Shown piece after piece: positions 1 through 4,886 of a stretch of DNA of 6,774 nucleotides; position 1 is the stretch's first letter, and each line of letters opens with the position of its first letter. The stretch comes from Clostridia bacterium (GTDB lineage: Bacteria; Bacillota_A; Clostridia; Christensenellales; UBA1242). Where the stretch lies: contig JAQVQJ010000069.1 of NCBI GenBank assembly GCA_028701635.1, forward strand, positions 1 to 6,774, given 5' to 3'. Made by a program: the position numbers and the translations under genes. A model generated the notes under the pieces. That model had not been told where the DNA came from, did no database searches, and saw nothing but the letters and a program-made list of their open reading frames with translations.

Positions 1-1699
1 CAAGATTTTCTGTTGTTGCTTTCTTTATATGTAACTCATTGATATCTTGAGAATTTTCCCAAATACCAAATCCAAGTAAATCAAGTATTTTTATTCTCAT
101 TCTATTAGAAAGTTTTCCGCTTTCATCATGCAATAGCCCTGCATTTAAAAGTTGGAAAACCATATTTCTTTTTTGTTGAACAGTTTCTCCGATTTCGTTT
201 GTCGTTTCGAGAATAATATCATCGCTTGAAATATCTGAAGAATTAAAATAAAAAACTTCTATTTCTCCATTATCTCCAACAATTTTAGAAAGACGTGGAA
301 TACTTGCAAATTGTTTATATAATCTCAAAATGTGTTTTGCCATATTTTTTATTGCTTCCCTAATCTTATCGGCAGTTATGGCAATACGAGAATCATCTTG
401 ATTAACAAGAATTTGCAGTGCTTCTCCAGACATATTTGCATAGTTGCTTGATGATGTTGTCATCATATCAGAAACGCCACTAACATATGTGAATTCATTT
501 AATAAAGTTGCCTCTTCGCTCGAAAAGTCGACTGGAACTTTACCAAATGACATAAATGTTGGAGGTGTTGAGCCTTGGCGATAAACTAAAATCTTTCCGG
601 GAGAAAGTCCTTCCCCTTCTAAATTATCTGTATCAACTGAGCCATCTTCAACTGTTAAAACACCCATTGAAAGCCTATTCATAAACTCATGTTTTCGATT
701 TTTTATAGTATTATATGACCTTTGTAATGGAATTAATCTCTCAATTAAGCTTGAGCCCCAGAAACAACCTGGGTGCTCAATGCTTGTCTGTCTAATAAAT
801 GGAAAACCTCTTTCTCCATCGTTTCCATTTATATATGGCAATTCCGAAACATAAACCAATTTATCTCCAGCAATAATTATTAATCTACCATTTGGAAAAT
901 CTATACTTGGACTCTCATATCGTTCAATAACAATAGCATAATTATTTCTAACACCATTAATAATTTTTCCAACATTCCCTAAATATCCATTTCTATTAAT
1001 TGCATGAAGATTATCCAAAGAAAAGACATTTATGTCTTCGCCCTTGACTTCAACTCCCCAAATTTTCTTTATGTCATCAACGTGAAAAGCTTTTGCATGA
1101 ATTAAACTCTTGCAATCACTAATATCTGCGCAACTAGAACTCTCAGGGAAAATTTCAAAAGGCGGACAAATTGTAACTTCTATATCCCCCGAAGCAATAG
1201 CCTTTTCACCATCTTTTTCGCATAATATTGTTCCCCTACTTGCATTCCATGTTATCTTGTAAAAACTCGTACCACAAACTTCACTCCAATTATTAGCCTC
1301 GGAAATTATTCCGCTAACCGACAACTTATTATAAATGGCATTGACTATCTTTTTAGATAATTTTGCAGTCTTAATATCTCTCTCATCGCTTGATGCAGGA
1401 ACTACAGCCATAGTTGGCTTTAATGTTAACAATTTTGCCAATCTTGAATCCATAATTGGAGCTATATGGTTATATACTTCTCGTTCTTGCCAATAAAATT
1501 GTTTATCATATTCTTCAATTTCTCCAGTTAAACCAATATCGCAATACTGATTACCCATAAGAAAATTCATATTTAATTCCCATTGCGCCTCAAAATTTCT
1601 TCTTTCCTCTTGTCTCTTCTTGAAGTCTTCAATAATCTCTTGTACTATGTCCTCTTCAAAACTTTTTTCTTCATTTGTAAAAACATTTTTCTTCTTCAT
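1..1699 (-). CDS. Phage portal protein, P22-like (3' end beyond window)
   Basis: This is an open frame of 566 codons without a stop, running off the window edge. Portal proteins form the dodecameric ring at the capsid vertex through which DNA is packaged and ejected. The reading has the family's layout: a charged helical N-terminus with an ExxWxxNxxFxxGNQY-type segment (about residues 37-52), an 'IAPIMDSRLAKL' helix followed by a KPTM turn (79-97), then NNWSEVCGTSFYKITWN (137-152). Further on are 'HPGCFWGSSLIERLIPLQ' (309-326) with a helix through NTIKNRKHEFMNR, and a SGVSDMM...SGEALQILVNQD region (407-435). P22-type portals usually run 600-725 residues, so a C-terminal part is missing. The start is set by GGAGG at 1704-1708, four bases before ATG. 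It lies 48 bases after a terminase-small-subunit-like gene, in the same reading frame. The family assignment is from motif recognition, not a search. Whether the gene is functional is unknown, but it has no internal stop or frameshift. Confidence 0.85.
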   Translation of the reverse strand, partial: MKKKNVFTNEEKSFEEDIVQEIIEDFKKRQEERRNFEAQWELNMNFLMGNQYCDIGLTGEIEEYDKQFYWQEREVYNHIAPIMDSRLAKLLTLKPTMAVVPASSDERDIKTAKLSKKIVNAIYNKLSVSGIISEANNWSEVCGTSFYKITWNASRGTILCEKDGEKAIASGDIEVTICPPFEIFPESSSCADISDCKSLIHAKAFHVDDIKKIWGVEVKGEDINVFSLDNLHAINRNGYLGNVGKIINGVRNNYAIVIERYESPSIDFPNGRLIIIAGDKLVYVSELPYINGNDGERGFPFIRQTSIEHPGCFWGSSLIERLIPLQRSYNTIKNRKHEFMNRLSMGVLTVEDGSVDTDNLEGEGLSPGKILVYRQGSTPPTFMSFGKVPVDFSSEEATLLNEFTYVSGVSDMMTTSSSNYANMSGEALQILVNQDDSRIAITADKIREAIKNMAKHILRLYKQFASIPRLSKIVGDNGEIEVFYFNSSDISSDDIILETTNEIGETVQQKRNMVFQLLNAGLLHDESGKLSNRMRIKILDLLGFGIWENSQDINELHIKKATTENL

Positions 1700-1747
1700 C
1701 TTTCCTCCATTTTTTATATATAAGCGCCTGATTAAAAGCACTTCATA

Positions 1748-2050
1748 TCATTCTTCAATCTTTTCTTTTTTCTTCAACATTTCTATTAATTCTAATTTTT
1801 TCTGTAAAAGTTCTTCTTTAGTCATCTCTTTAATTTCACTATCATTTTCGTTGGAATATTTTTCTAATAAAAGTTTTGCTGCTGATAAGTCAGGCGATAT
1901 ATGTTTTTTAGTTACTTTTTTCTTATTCAATGCGTACTCGCCACTTTCATCAACTGAGTATTCTTCAACAACTTCGCTCACCTCATAACCTATTGCTCTT
2001 TTATATAAAGCTTTATTAATTTCTTTCTCTGAAAATTTATTTTTTCTCAT
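1748..2050 (-). CDS. Terminase small subunit-like phage protein, N-terminally short
   Basis: A 100-residue protein with no membrane segment. Residues 9-65 (KEINKALYKRAIGYEVSEVV..., then DESG, KKKVTKKHISPD, LSAAKLLLEKY) follow a pattern I know from the C-terminal half of Firmicutes phage terminase small subunits and related helix-turn-helix packaging proteins: AL-KRA-GY-E-E, a DE-G turn, a KKVTTK-VPPD strand, then a T/S-A helix. Those proteins normally carry an N-terminal DNA-binding HTH of about 50 residues, which is absent here. The C-terminal 30 residues are a Lys/Glu-rich probable coiled coil. The start has GGAG at 2056-2059 and a good promoter upstream. The portal gene follows in the same frame after a single TGA. 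No large terminase gene lies between them, which is unusual for phage packaging modules. Alternatives are a domesticated regulator or a capsid-assembly accessory protein. That it is a real gene is likely; its exact role is inferred. Confidence 0.6.
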   Translation of the reverse strand: MRKNKFSEKEINKALYKRAIGYEVSEVVEEYSVDESGEYALNKKKVTKKHISPDLSAAKLLLEKYSNENDSEIKEMTKEELLQKKLELIEMLKKKEKIEE

Positions 2051-2080
2051 CTCGTCTCCGTAAAATAAAATATTGAAAAA

Positions 2081-2116
2081 ACATCATACGAATTTGTTTT
2101 CCAAATTATATGATGT
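2081..2116. promoter_or_regulatory. Long palindrome over the promoter of the phage-type genes
   Basis: Arms ACATCATA/TATGATGT (2081-2088, 2109-2116) and AATTTG/CAAATT (2091-2096, 2102-2107) form a 14-bp interrupted inverted repeat around a 5-nt centre. On the minus strand it covers the -10 hexamer and the expected start site, a classical place for a repressor operator. A T-run (2076-2080) follows on the minus strand, so for readthrough RNA from the upstream operon it could also act as a weak, AT-rich intrinsic terminator. RNA started at the local promoter would contain only one arm, so for that transcript the operator reading fits better. Confidence 0.6.
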
Positions 2117-2133
2117 TAGTGTCTATAAGTAAA
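2105..2133 (-). promoter_or_regulatory. Sigma-A-like promoter for the TerS-like/portal genes
   Basis: The minus strand carries TTTACT (2128-2133), a 17-base spacer and a perfect TATAAT (2105-2110). Initiation is expected near 2098, giving a leader of about 48 nt before the ATG at 2050. The -10 lies inside a long palindrome, which suggests control by a repressor. Confidence 0.6.
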
Positions 2134-2148
2134 TAATGACTGCCACAG
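2128..2148. repeat. Left flanking direct repeat of the repeat array
   Basis: AGTAAATAATGACTG followed directly by CCACAG. The same two blocks recur in the same order at 2472-2500 on the other side of the array, there with three bases fewer in the first block and 11 bases (2484-2494) inserted between the blocks. The copy here overlaps the -35 of the phage-gene promoter. Confidence 0.45.
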
Positions 2149-2158
2149 ACAAGTCTGT
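2145..2158. repeat. Short palindrome ACAGAC-AA-GTCTGT
   Basis: Six-base perfect arms around AA, immediately upstream of the -35 of the phage-gene promoter. On the plus strand a T-rich stretch follows, but the stem is too short for a convincing terminator. A protein-binding site is possible. Confidence 0.3.
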
Positions 2159-2194
2159 TTTCTATTAATTTCTTTTAATCAAAAAAATAAAGAT

Positions 2195-2313
2195 AGCCAT
2201 CAGGCGAGGCTCGGCAATATTTTTGCGAAGGAATTTATTAAATACCTTAAAATTAAAACAATTAAAAATAAAATTAGGCGAGGCTCGGGGAGCGAGGCAA
2301 GGCAGGGGTTTAC
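2195..2313. repeat. GC-rich composite repeat, copy A
   Basis: First of two direct copies in a tandem array with a period of about 150 bp. The copy holds two related GC-rich modules: about 2200-2237 (CAGGCGAGGCTCGG ... GGAATTTA) and about 2274-2313 (TAGGCGAGGCTCGG ... GGGGTTTAC). They are separated by about 36 bases that are almost entirely A and T. The modules share the head AGGCGAGGCTCGG and a tail ending GTTTAC or similar, and differ in the middle. The GC content contrasts sharply with the surrounding sequence. An open frame crossing both copies exists but is explained by the repeat. Confidence 0.85.
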
Positions 2314-2344
2314 AAATTATACAATTATAAAAACAATAAAAAAA

Positions 2345-2466
2345 AGCCATCAGGCGAGGCTCGGCAAGATTTTTGCGGAGGAGTTTACATATAAATATCC
2401 TTAAAATAAAACAATTAAAAATAAGATTAGGCAAGGCTCGGGGAACGAGGCAAGGCAGGAGTTTAC
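2345..2466. repeat. GC-rich composite repeat, copy B
   Basis: Second copy, matching copy A nearly base for base (starting AGCCATCAGGCGAGGCTCGG) with scattered substitutions and small indels. Its modules lie at about 2350-2388 and 2427-2466. The second module carries transitions relative to copy A (AGGCAAGG for AGGCGAGG, GGAACGAGG for GGAGCGAGG), so the copies are diverging. On the minus strand its outer edge reads AGCC-loop-GGCT followed by a run of about eight T, a weak terminator-like element. Its other end is one arm of the large hairpin at 2445-2494. Confidence 0.85.
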
Positions 2467-2494
2467 TTAATAGTAAATGACTGTCTTGCCTCGT
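2445..2494. repeat. 50-nt near-perfect hairpin at the array end
   Basis: The arm ACGAGGCAAGGCAG (2445-2458) pairs with CTGTCTTGCCTCGT (2481-2494) over 14 positions with a single G-T type wobble. After a GA/GA internal loop, GTTTAC (2461-2466) pairs with GTAAAT (2473-2478) around a TTAATA loop. No T-run follows on the minus strand, so this is not a canonical terminator. It is about 40 bases downstream of the stop of the membrane protein gene and could protect that mRNA's 3' end, or be a binding site in DNA. Confidence 0.75.
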
Positions 2495-2500
2495 CCACAG
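2472..2500. repeat. Right flanking direct repeat of the repeat array
   Basis: AGTAAATGACTG (2472-2483), an 11-base insert (TCTTGCCTCGT) and CCACAG (2495-2500). It matches the blocks at 2128-2148 in the same orientation, so the array sits between two similar short sequences. The inserted bases are the outer part of the arm that pairs with the last array module. Confidence 0.45.
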
Positions 2501-2531
2501 CTAACGATGCATAATCTTATTTTTTATTGTT

Positions 2532-3086
2532 TTATTCTTTTCTATTTAAAAAATTGGATAACACAAGGGCCTTCATTTCATCTGATAAACCATTAAACTG
2601 TTCTTCTACATCTTCTGCAGACCCACTAAAACTTCCTTTCAATAACTCATTAATATCATCATCTTCTGCCCAATCTTTGCTTCTCATTCTAAAAGGATTA
2701 TTTGTTTGTGGTTGGGTTTCTTTAGGATCTGTAATGTATTTATTGAAAAAATCTTCAAATTTATCTAAATATGGATTTTCATCATTATCTTCTTCTTTAT
2801 CTATACTTTCTTCACTATCCTTGTCTTCATCGAATAACCCGCCTAGATCAAAATTTTCATAATCTATTTTAGTATCCGGATCTTCTTTTTTATTATCAAT
2901 ATCTTTGTTCTCAATTTCTTCTGCATCTTTGCTAAATTTGGTAAAGTTAACATTGTTTTTTTTATCTTTTGATTTAATATTTTGATTAATTCTATTTAAA
3001 GCAAATTTTGCTTTTAAAGAAGGATAAAATATATAGAATAATAAAGATACAACTAAAATTGAACTTGCAACTATTATCCAAATCAT
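2532..3086 (-). CDS. Acidic single-pass membrane protein of unknown function
   Basis: I do not recognise a family. The 184-residue protein starts with a hydrophobic segment (about residues 2-22, MIWIIVASSILVVSLLFYIF) followed by a basic stretch (KAKFALNRINQNIKSKDKK). This predicts an N-out, C-in signal anchor with a cytoplasmic body. Residues 52-104 are a very acidic, probably disordered linker. The C-terminal part (about 104-184) looks more ordered: NPYLDKFEDFFNKYI, then RSKDWAEDDDINELLKG, and an amphipathic end AEDVEEQFNGLSDEMKALVLSNFL. The start is set by AAGGAGGG (3091-3098). The gene lies 52 bases downstream of floA on the same strand with a hairpin between, so it may be the third gene of the nfeD-floA operon with reduced expression. 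A role at the membrane with FloA is only a guess from position. Confidence 0.8.
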   Translation of the reverse strand: MIWIIVASSILVVSLLFYIFYPSLKAKFALNRINQNIKSKDKKNNVNFTKFSKDAEEIENKDIDNKKEDPDTKIDYENFDLGGLFDEDKDSEESIDKEEDNDENPYLDKFEDFFNKYITDPKETQPQTNNPFRMRSKDWAEDDDINELLKGSFSGSAEDVEEQFNGLSDEMKALVLSNFLNRKE

Positions 3087-3108
3087 ATTCCCCTCCTTTA
3101 TAAAATCA

Positions 3109-3126
3109 GGCGACCTTGCGGTCGCC
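3109..3126 (-). terminator. GNRA-capped hairpin between floA and the membrane protein gene
   Basis: The minus strand reads GGCGACC-GCAA-GGTCGCC, a perfect 7-bp GC-rich stem with a GCAA tetraloop, 12 bases after the floA stop. It is followed by TGATTTTAT, a poor T-run, and then the ribosome binding site of the next gene. It is probably a partial terminator or mRNA-stabilising hairpin that lowers expression of the downstream gene. Confidence 0.5.
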
Positions 3127-3138
3127 CTCTTAAATTAA

Positions 3139-4155
3139 TTAATCTCGACTCCCGCTGTTTTTCTTTTTATCTACTCCAGCGATTGAATTCCTCATCGCGG
3201 TGTCCGAATTTAAATTTTGAAGTTTATAATAATCCATTACTCCAAATTGCCCACTTTTAATAGCAGTCGCAATAGCTTTTGGAACTTCTGCTTCTGCAGC
3301 AAGAACCATTGCTTTCATCTCTTGTGTTTTTGCTTTCATTTCTTGTTCAATAGCATTTGCCATTGCTCTTCTCTCTTCAGCGTTAGCTTGAGAAATCAAC
3401 TTTCTAGCTTCTGCGTCATCGATTCTCAATTTAGCACCAATGTTTGTCCCAACATCAATGTCTGCCATTTCTATTGAAAGAATTTCATATGCTGTTCCAA
3501 CATCAAGTCCTTTATTTAAAACCTGCTTTGAAATAATGTCTGGATTTTCTAAAACATCTGTATGAGTTAAAGCAGAACCAACCGTTGTAACAATTCCCTC
3601 GCCAACACGAGCTAAAATTGTTTCTTCTCCCGCTCCTCTAACTAATCTTGAAATATTTGAACGAAGAGTAATTTTTGCTTTAACTTTCAATTCAATACCA
3701 TTTTTTGCGACAGCAGAAATCCATTGTGTTTCTATAATCTCTGGTGTAACACACCCTCTAACCGCTTTAGCAACATCACGACCGGCAAGATCAATAGCCT
3801 TAGCCTCCTCAACAGTTAATGGTATTTTTGCACTATGTGCAGAAATCAAAGCAACTATAATTTTATCTATATCTCCACCTGCCATATAGTGAGTTTCAAG
3901 ATCAACTATCTCAATTTTTAATCCAGCTTTTTTCGCTTGAATATATGCTGTTATAATTGGTCCAACTTTAACCTTTCTCATCTTCATACCAATTAATCTA
4001 GCCATTGAAACGTGTGAGCCCGAAACAAGCGCTACAAACCATGTTCTCATAGGCACTAGAGAAACAATTACCATAAAAATAATTGCAATAATACCTAAAG
4101 CAACAAATAAGATAATCATCTCTGTTGAAATCGCTCCTAATAAATTTAATCCCAT
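3139..4155 (-). CDS. floA: Flotillin-like protein FloA (SPFH domain)
   Basis: FloA is a bacterial flotillin that forms oligomeric assemblies in functional membrane microdomains and affects membrane fluidity, signalling and secretion. The protein has 338 residues, close to B. subtilis FloA (331). It opens with a membrane-inserted hydrophobic stretch (about residues 13-35), followed by the SPFH body: 'GSHVSMARLIGMKMRKV', then 'DLETHYMAGGDIDKIIVAL', 'IDLAGRDVAKAV', and 'VKAKITLRSNISRLVRGAG'. The Ala/Glu-rich helical repeat region needed for flotillin oligomerisation spans about 245-300 (AEARKLISQANAEERRAMAN and following EA-rich turns). The C-terminus is short and basic. GGAGG (4162-4166) sits six bases before the ATG, inside the end of nfeD; only one base separates the nfeD stop from this ATG, so translation is probably coupled. 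The pairing with nfeD is the usual one for bacterial flotillins. Confidence 0.97.
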   Translation of the reverse strand: MGLNLLGAISTEMIILFVALGIIAIIFMVIVSLVPMRTWFVALVSGSHVSMARLIGMKMRKVKVGPIITAYIQAKKAGLKIEIVDLETHYMAGGDIDKIIVALISAHSAKIPLTVEEAKAIDLAGRDVAKAVRGCVTPEIIETQWISAVAKNGIELKVKAKITLRSNISRLVRGAGEETILARVGEGIVTTVGSALTHTDVLENPDIISKQVLNKGLDVGTAYEILSIEMADIDVGTNIGAKLRIDDAEARKLISQANAEERRAMANAIEQEMKAKTQEMKAMVLAAEAEVPKAIATAIKSGQFGVMDYYKLQNLNSDTAMRNSIAGVDKKKNSGSRD

Positions 4156-4156
4156 A

Positions 4157-4669
4157 TTATACCTCCACCTTTTCTATTTTTATTTTATTTCCCTCAACAA
4201 CGACTACCTTGACAATATCATCTTTATCAACAGGCTCTCCAGCCGTTATTCCTTCATAAACTTTATCATCAATCATAAACTTTCCACTTGGTCTTAATGG
4301 AGTGATTGCAACTCCTCTTTGTCCGATAAGATTACTCAATATATTTTTTTCATCAACTGGAACAGTTGTCCTTGTTTCTATAAATGCTGTTCTTGATAAT
4401 ACGCCGTATCTTGCTGATCTCAAAAAAATAAAGAAAACCAACAAAACTGCTAATATGCTTAAAGAAATTAAGAATAACACTTGTGCAGCCGATCCATAAA
4501 GAACCCCTTGTGCAACAATTGCTCCTATTAAACACGCAAATCCTGAGATCCCAAAAATCCCAAAACCTGGGACATAACTTTCAACTACTAATAAAACTAC
4601 ACCTAAGATCAGTGGAATATATATGTACCATTGCATTGTATTAAACATTATGATGATTTCTTCCCACAT
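4157..4669 (-). CDS. nfeD: NfeD-family membrane protein, short form
   Basis: NfeD proteins partner with flotillins/SPFH proteins at the membrane. This is the short form: 170 residues with transmembrane helices at about 15-32, 38-57 and 63-83, the Gly-rich link 'VPGFGIFGISG' typical of the family (33-43), and a C-terminal OB-fold domain (about 115-170). That domain has the hallmark GQRGVAITPLRPSGK followed by IDDKVYEG and 'VKVVVVEGNKIKIEKVEV'. It lacks the N-terminal ClpP-like protease domain of long NfeD proteins such as B. subtilis YqeZ. AGGAGG (4674-4679) lies four bases before the chosen ATG, a tight spacing. In-frame ATGs at residues 8 and 12 are possible but lack as good a site. It is the first gene of the floA operon, with a promoter just upstream. 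Confidence 0.93.
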   Translation of the reverse strand: MWEEIIIMFNTMQWYIYIPLILGVVLLVVESYVPGFGIFGISGFACLIGAIVAQGVLYGSAAQVLFLISLSILAVLLVFFIFLRSARYGVLSRTAFIETRTTVPVDEKNILSNLIGQRGVAITPLRPSGKFMIDDKVYEGITAGEPVDKDDIVKVVVVEGNKIKIEKVEV

Positions 4670-4692
4670 ACAACCTCCTATTTTATGATGAT

Positions 4693-4721
4693 ATTATATC
4701 ACATATTTACAAGAAAGTGAA
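4693..4721 (-). promoter_or_regulatory. Sigma-A-like promoter of nfeD-floA
   Basis: The minus strand has TTCACT (4716-4721), a 17-base spacer and TATAAT (4693-4698) preceded by TGA, an extended -10. Initiation is expected near 4686, giving a short leader that carries the AGGAGG of nfeD. A 13-bp palindrome TGATATTATATCA (4689-4701) is centred on the -10 and could be an operator, though AT-rich palindromes at a -10 can arise by chance. I see no sigma-W-type promoter like the one known for flotillin genes in B. subtilis. Confidence 0.65.
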
Positions 4722-4756
4722 TATTTAAACAAAAAATTTTTAATAATTCTTTAAAA

Positions 4757-4792
4757 CAAAAAAAAGGAGGAGAGAGTAATAAAACTCTCTCC
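4757..4792 (-). terminator. Intrinsic terminator of the candidate sRNA and ogg readthrough
   Basis: The minus strand reads GGAGAGAGT-TTTATT-ACTCTCTCC, a perfect 9-bp stem (4784-4792 with 4769-4777), then TCC and eight T (4758-4765). It can end both the candidate small RNA and transcripts running on from ogg, and insulates nfeD. Confidence 0.9.
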
Positions 4793-4827
4793 ATAATTTT
4801 TGGAAACAATAATTGGGGGTTGCTTCC
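4757..4827 (-). ncRNA. Candidate small regulatory RNA, about 70 nt
   Basis: The stretch has its own promoter and terminator and no credible ORF. From the predicted start near 4827 the RNA begins GGAAGCAA, which pairs completely with UUGUUUCC through one G-U wobble (8 bp), closing a 10-nt loop CCCCCAAUUA. A short AU-rich link follows, then the terminator stem. The 5' stem pairs fully only when read on the minus strand, since the G-U pair becomes A-C on the other strand; this supports the direction. The C-rich loop, and the CUCCUCCUUUU of the 3' end, are complementary to Shine-Dalgarno sequences, as in several Firmicutes sRNAs that block translation. I recognise no named RNA family. The main alternative is a structured 3' UTR of ogg. 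Confidence 0.6.
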
Positions 4828-4833
4828 AAAAGT

Positions 4834-4862
4834 ATATTAACACACAATATCTAGTAAGTCAA
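4834..4862 (-). promoter_or_regulatory. Strong sigma-A-like promoter of the candidate sRNA
   Basis: The minus strand has TTGACT (4857-4862, five of six consensus bases), a 17-base spacer and TAATAT (4834-4839). It lies 25 bases after the ogg stop. The expected start is a G at 4826-4827, exactly at the base of the 5' hairpin. No gene starts between it and the terminator, so its product is non-coding. Confidence 0.7.
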
Positions 4863-4886
4863 TAGTGAAAAAAAATTTTTATTAAA

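Noticed and set aside
1700..1747. Weak hairpin AAGTGC/GCGCTT between the two phage-type genes
   Set aside because: Six pairs including a wobble, a 10-nt loop and no T-run; not distinguishable from chance.
1748..1750. TGA as a tryptophan codon (code 4), which would fuse two genes
   Set aside because: All tryptophans I could trace in the portal and FloA reading frames are TGG, and the portal gene has its own strong ribosome binding site. The standard code explains everything.
1620..1988. Plus-strand frame of 122 codons
   Set aside because: It lies antisense to the portal and TerS-like genes, is dominated by Ser and Phe from reversed Lys/Glu codons, and has no ribosome binding site. Similar plus-strand frames over the membrane protein gene, floA and nfeD were dismissed for the same reason.
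2165..2434. 89-codon minus-strand frame through the repeat array
   Set aside because: It contains an internal duplication (KNLAEPRLMAFF / KNIAEPRLMAIF) that mirrors the DNA repeat, is rich in Phe, Cys and Leu, and has no ribosome binding site. It is a by-product of the repeat.
2195..2466. CRISPR-like spacing: four GC-rich repeats of about 39 bp separated by about 36 bp
   Set aside because: The repeats are two diverged module types rather than near-identical copies. The intervening segments are pure AT-rich sequence and two of them are homologous to each other, so they are not acquired spacers. No cas genes are present.
2195..2494. Integron attC-type cassette array
   Set aside because: The GTTTAC ends do not fit the GTTRRRY core, there are no cassette ORFs between the modules, and no integron integrase is visible.
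1885..3114. Recurring CAGGCGA motif at several places (about 1885, 2201, 2351, 3107)
   Set aside because: Two copies belong to the repeat array and the others sit in coding sequence or a hairpin with different flanks, so a common functional site is not supported.
4757..4798. Mini-ORF ATG-ERVLLLSPPFFLF over the sRNA terminator
   Set aside because: Fourteen codons lying across the terminator stem and T-run without a ribosome binding site; the RNA would end before the stop codon.
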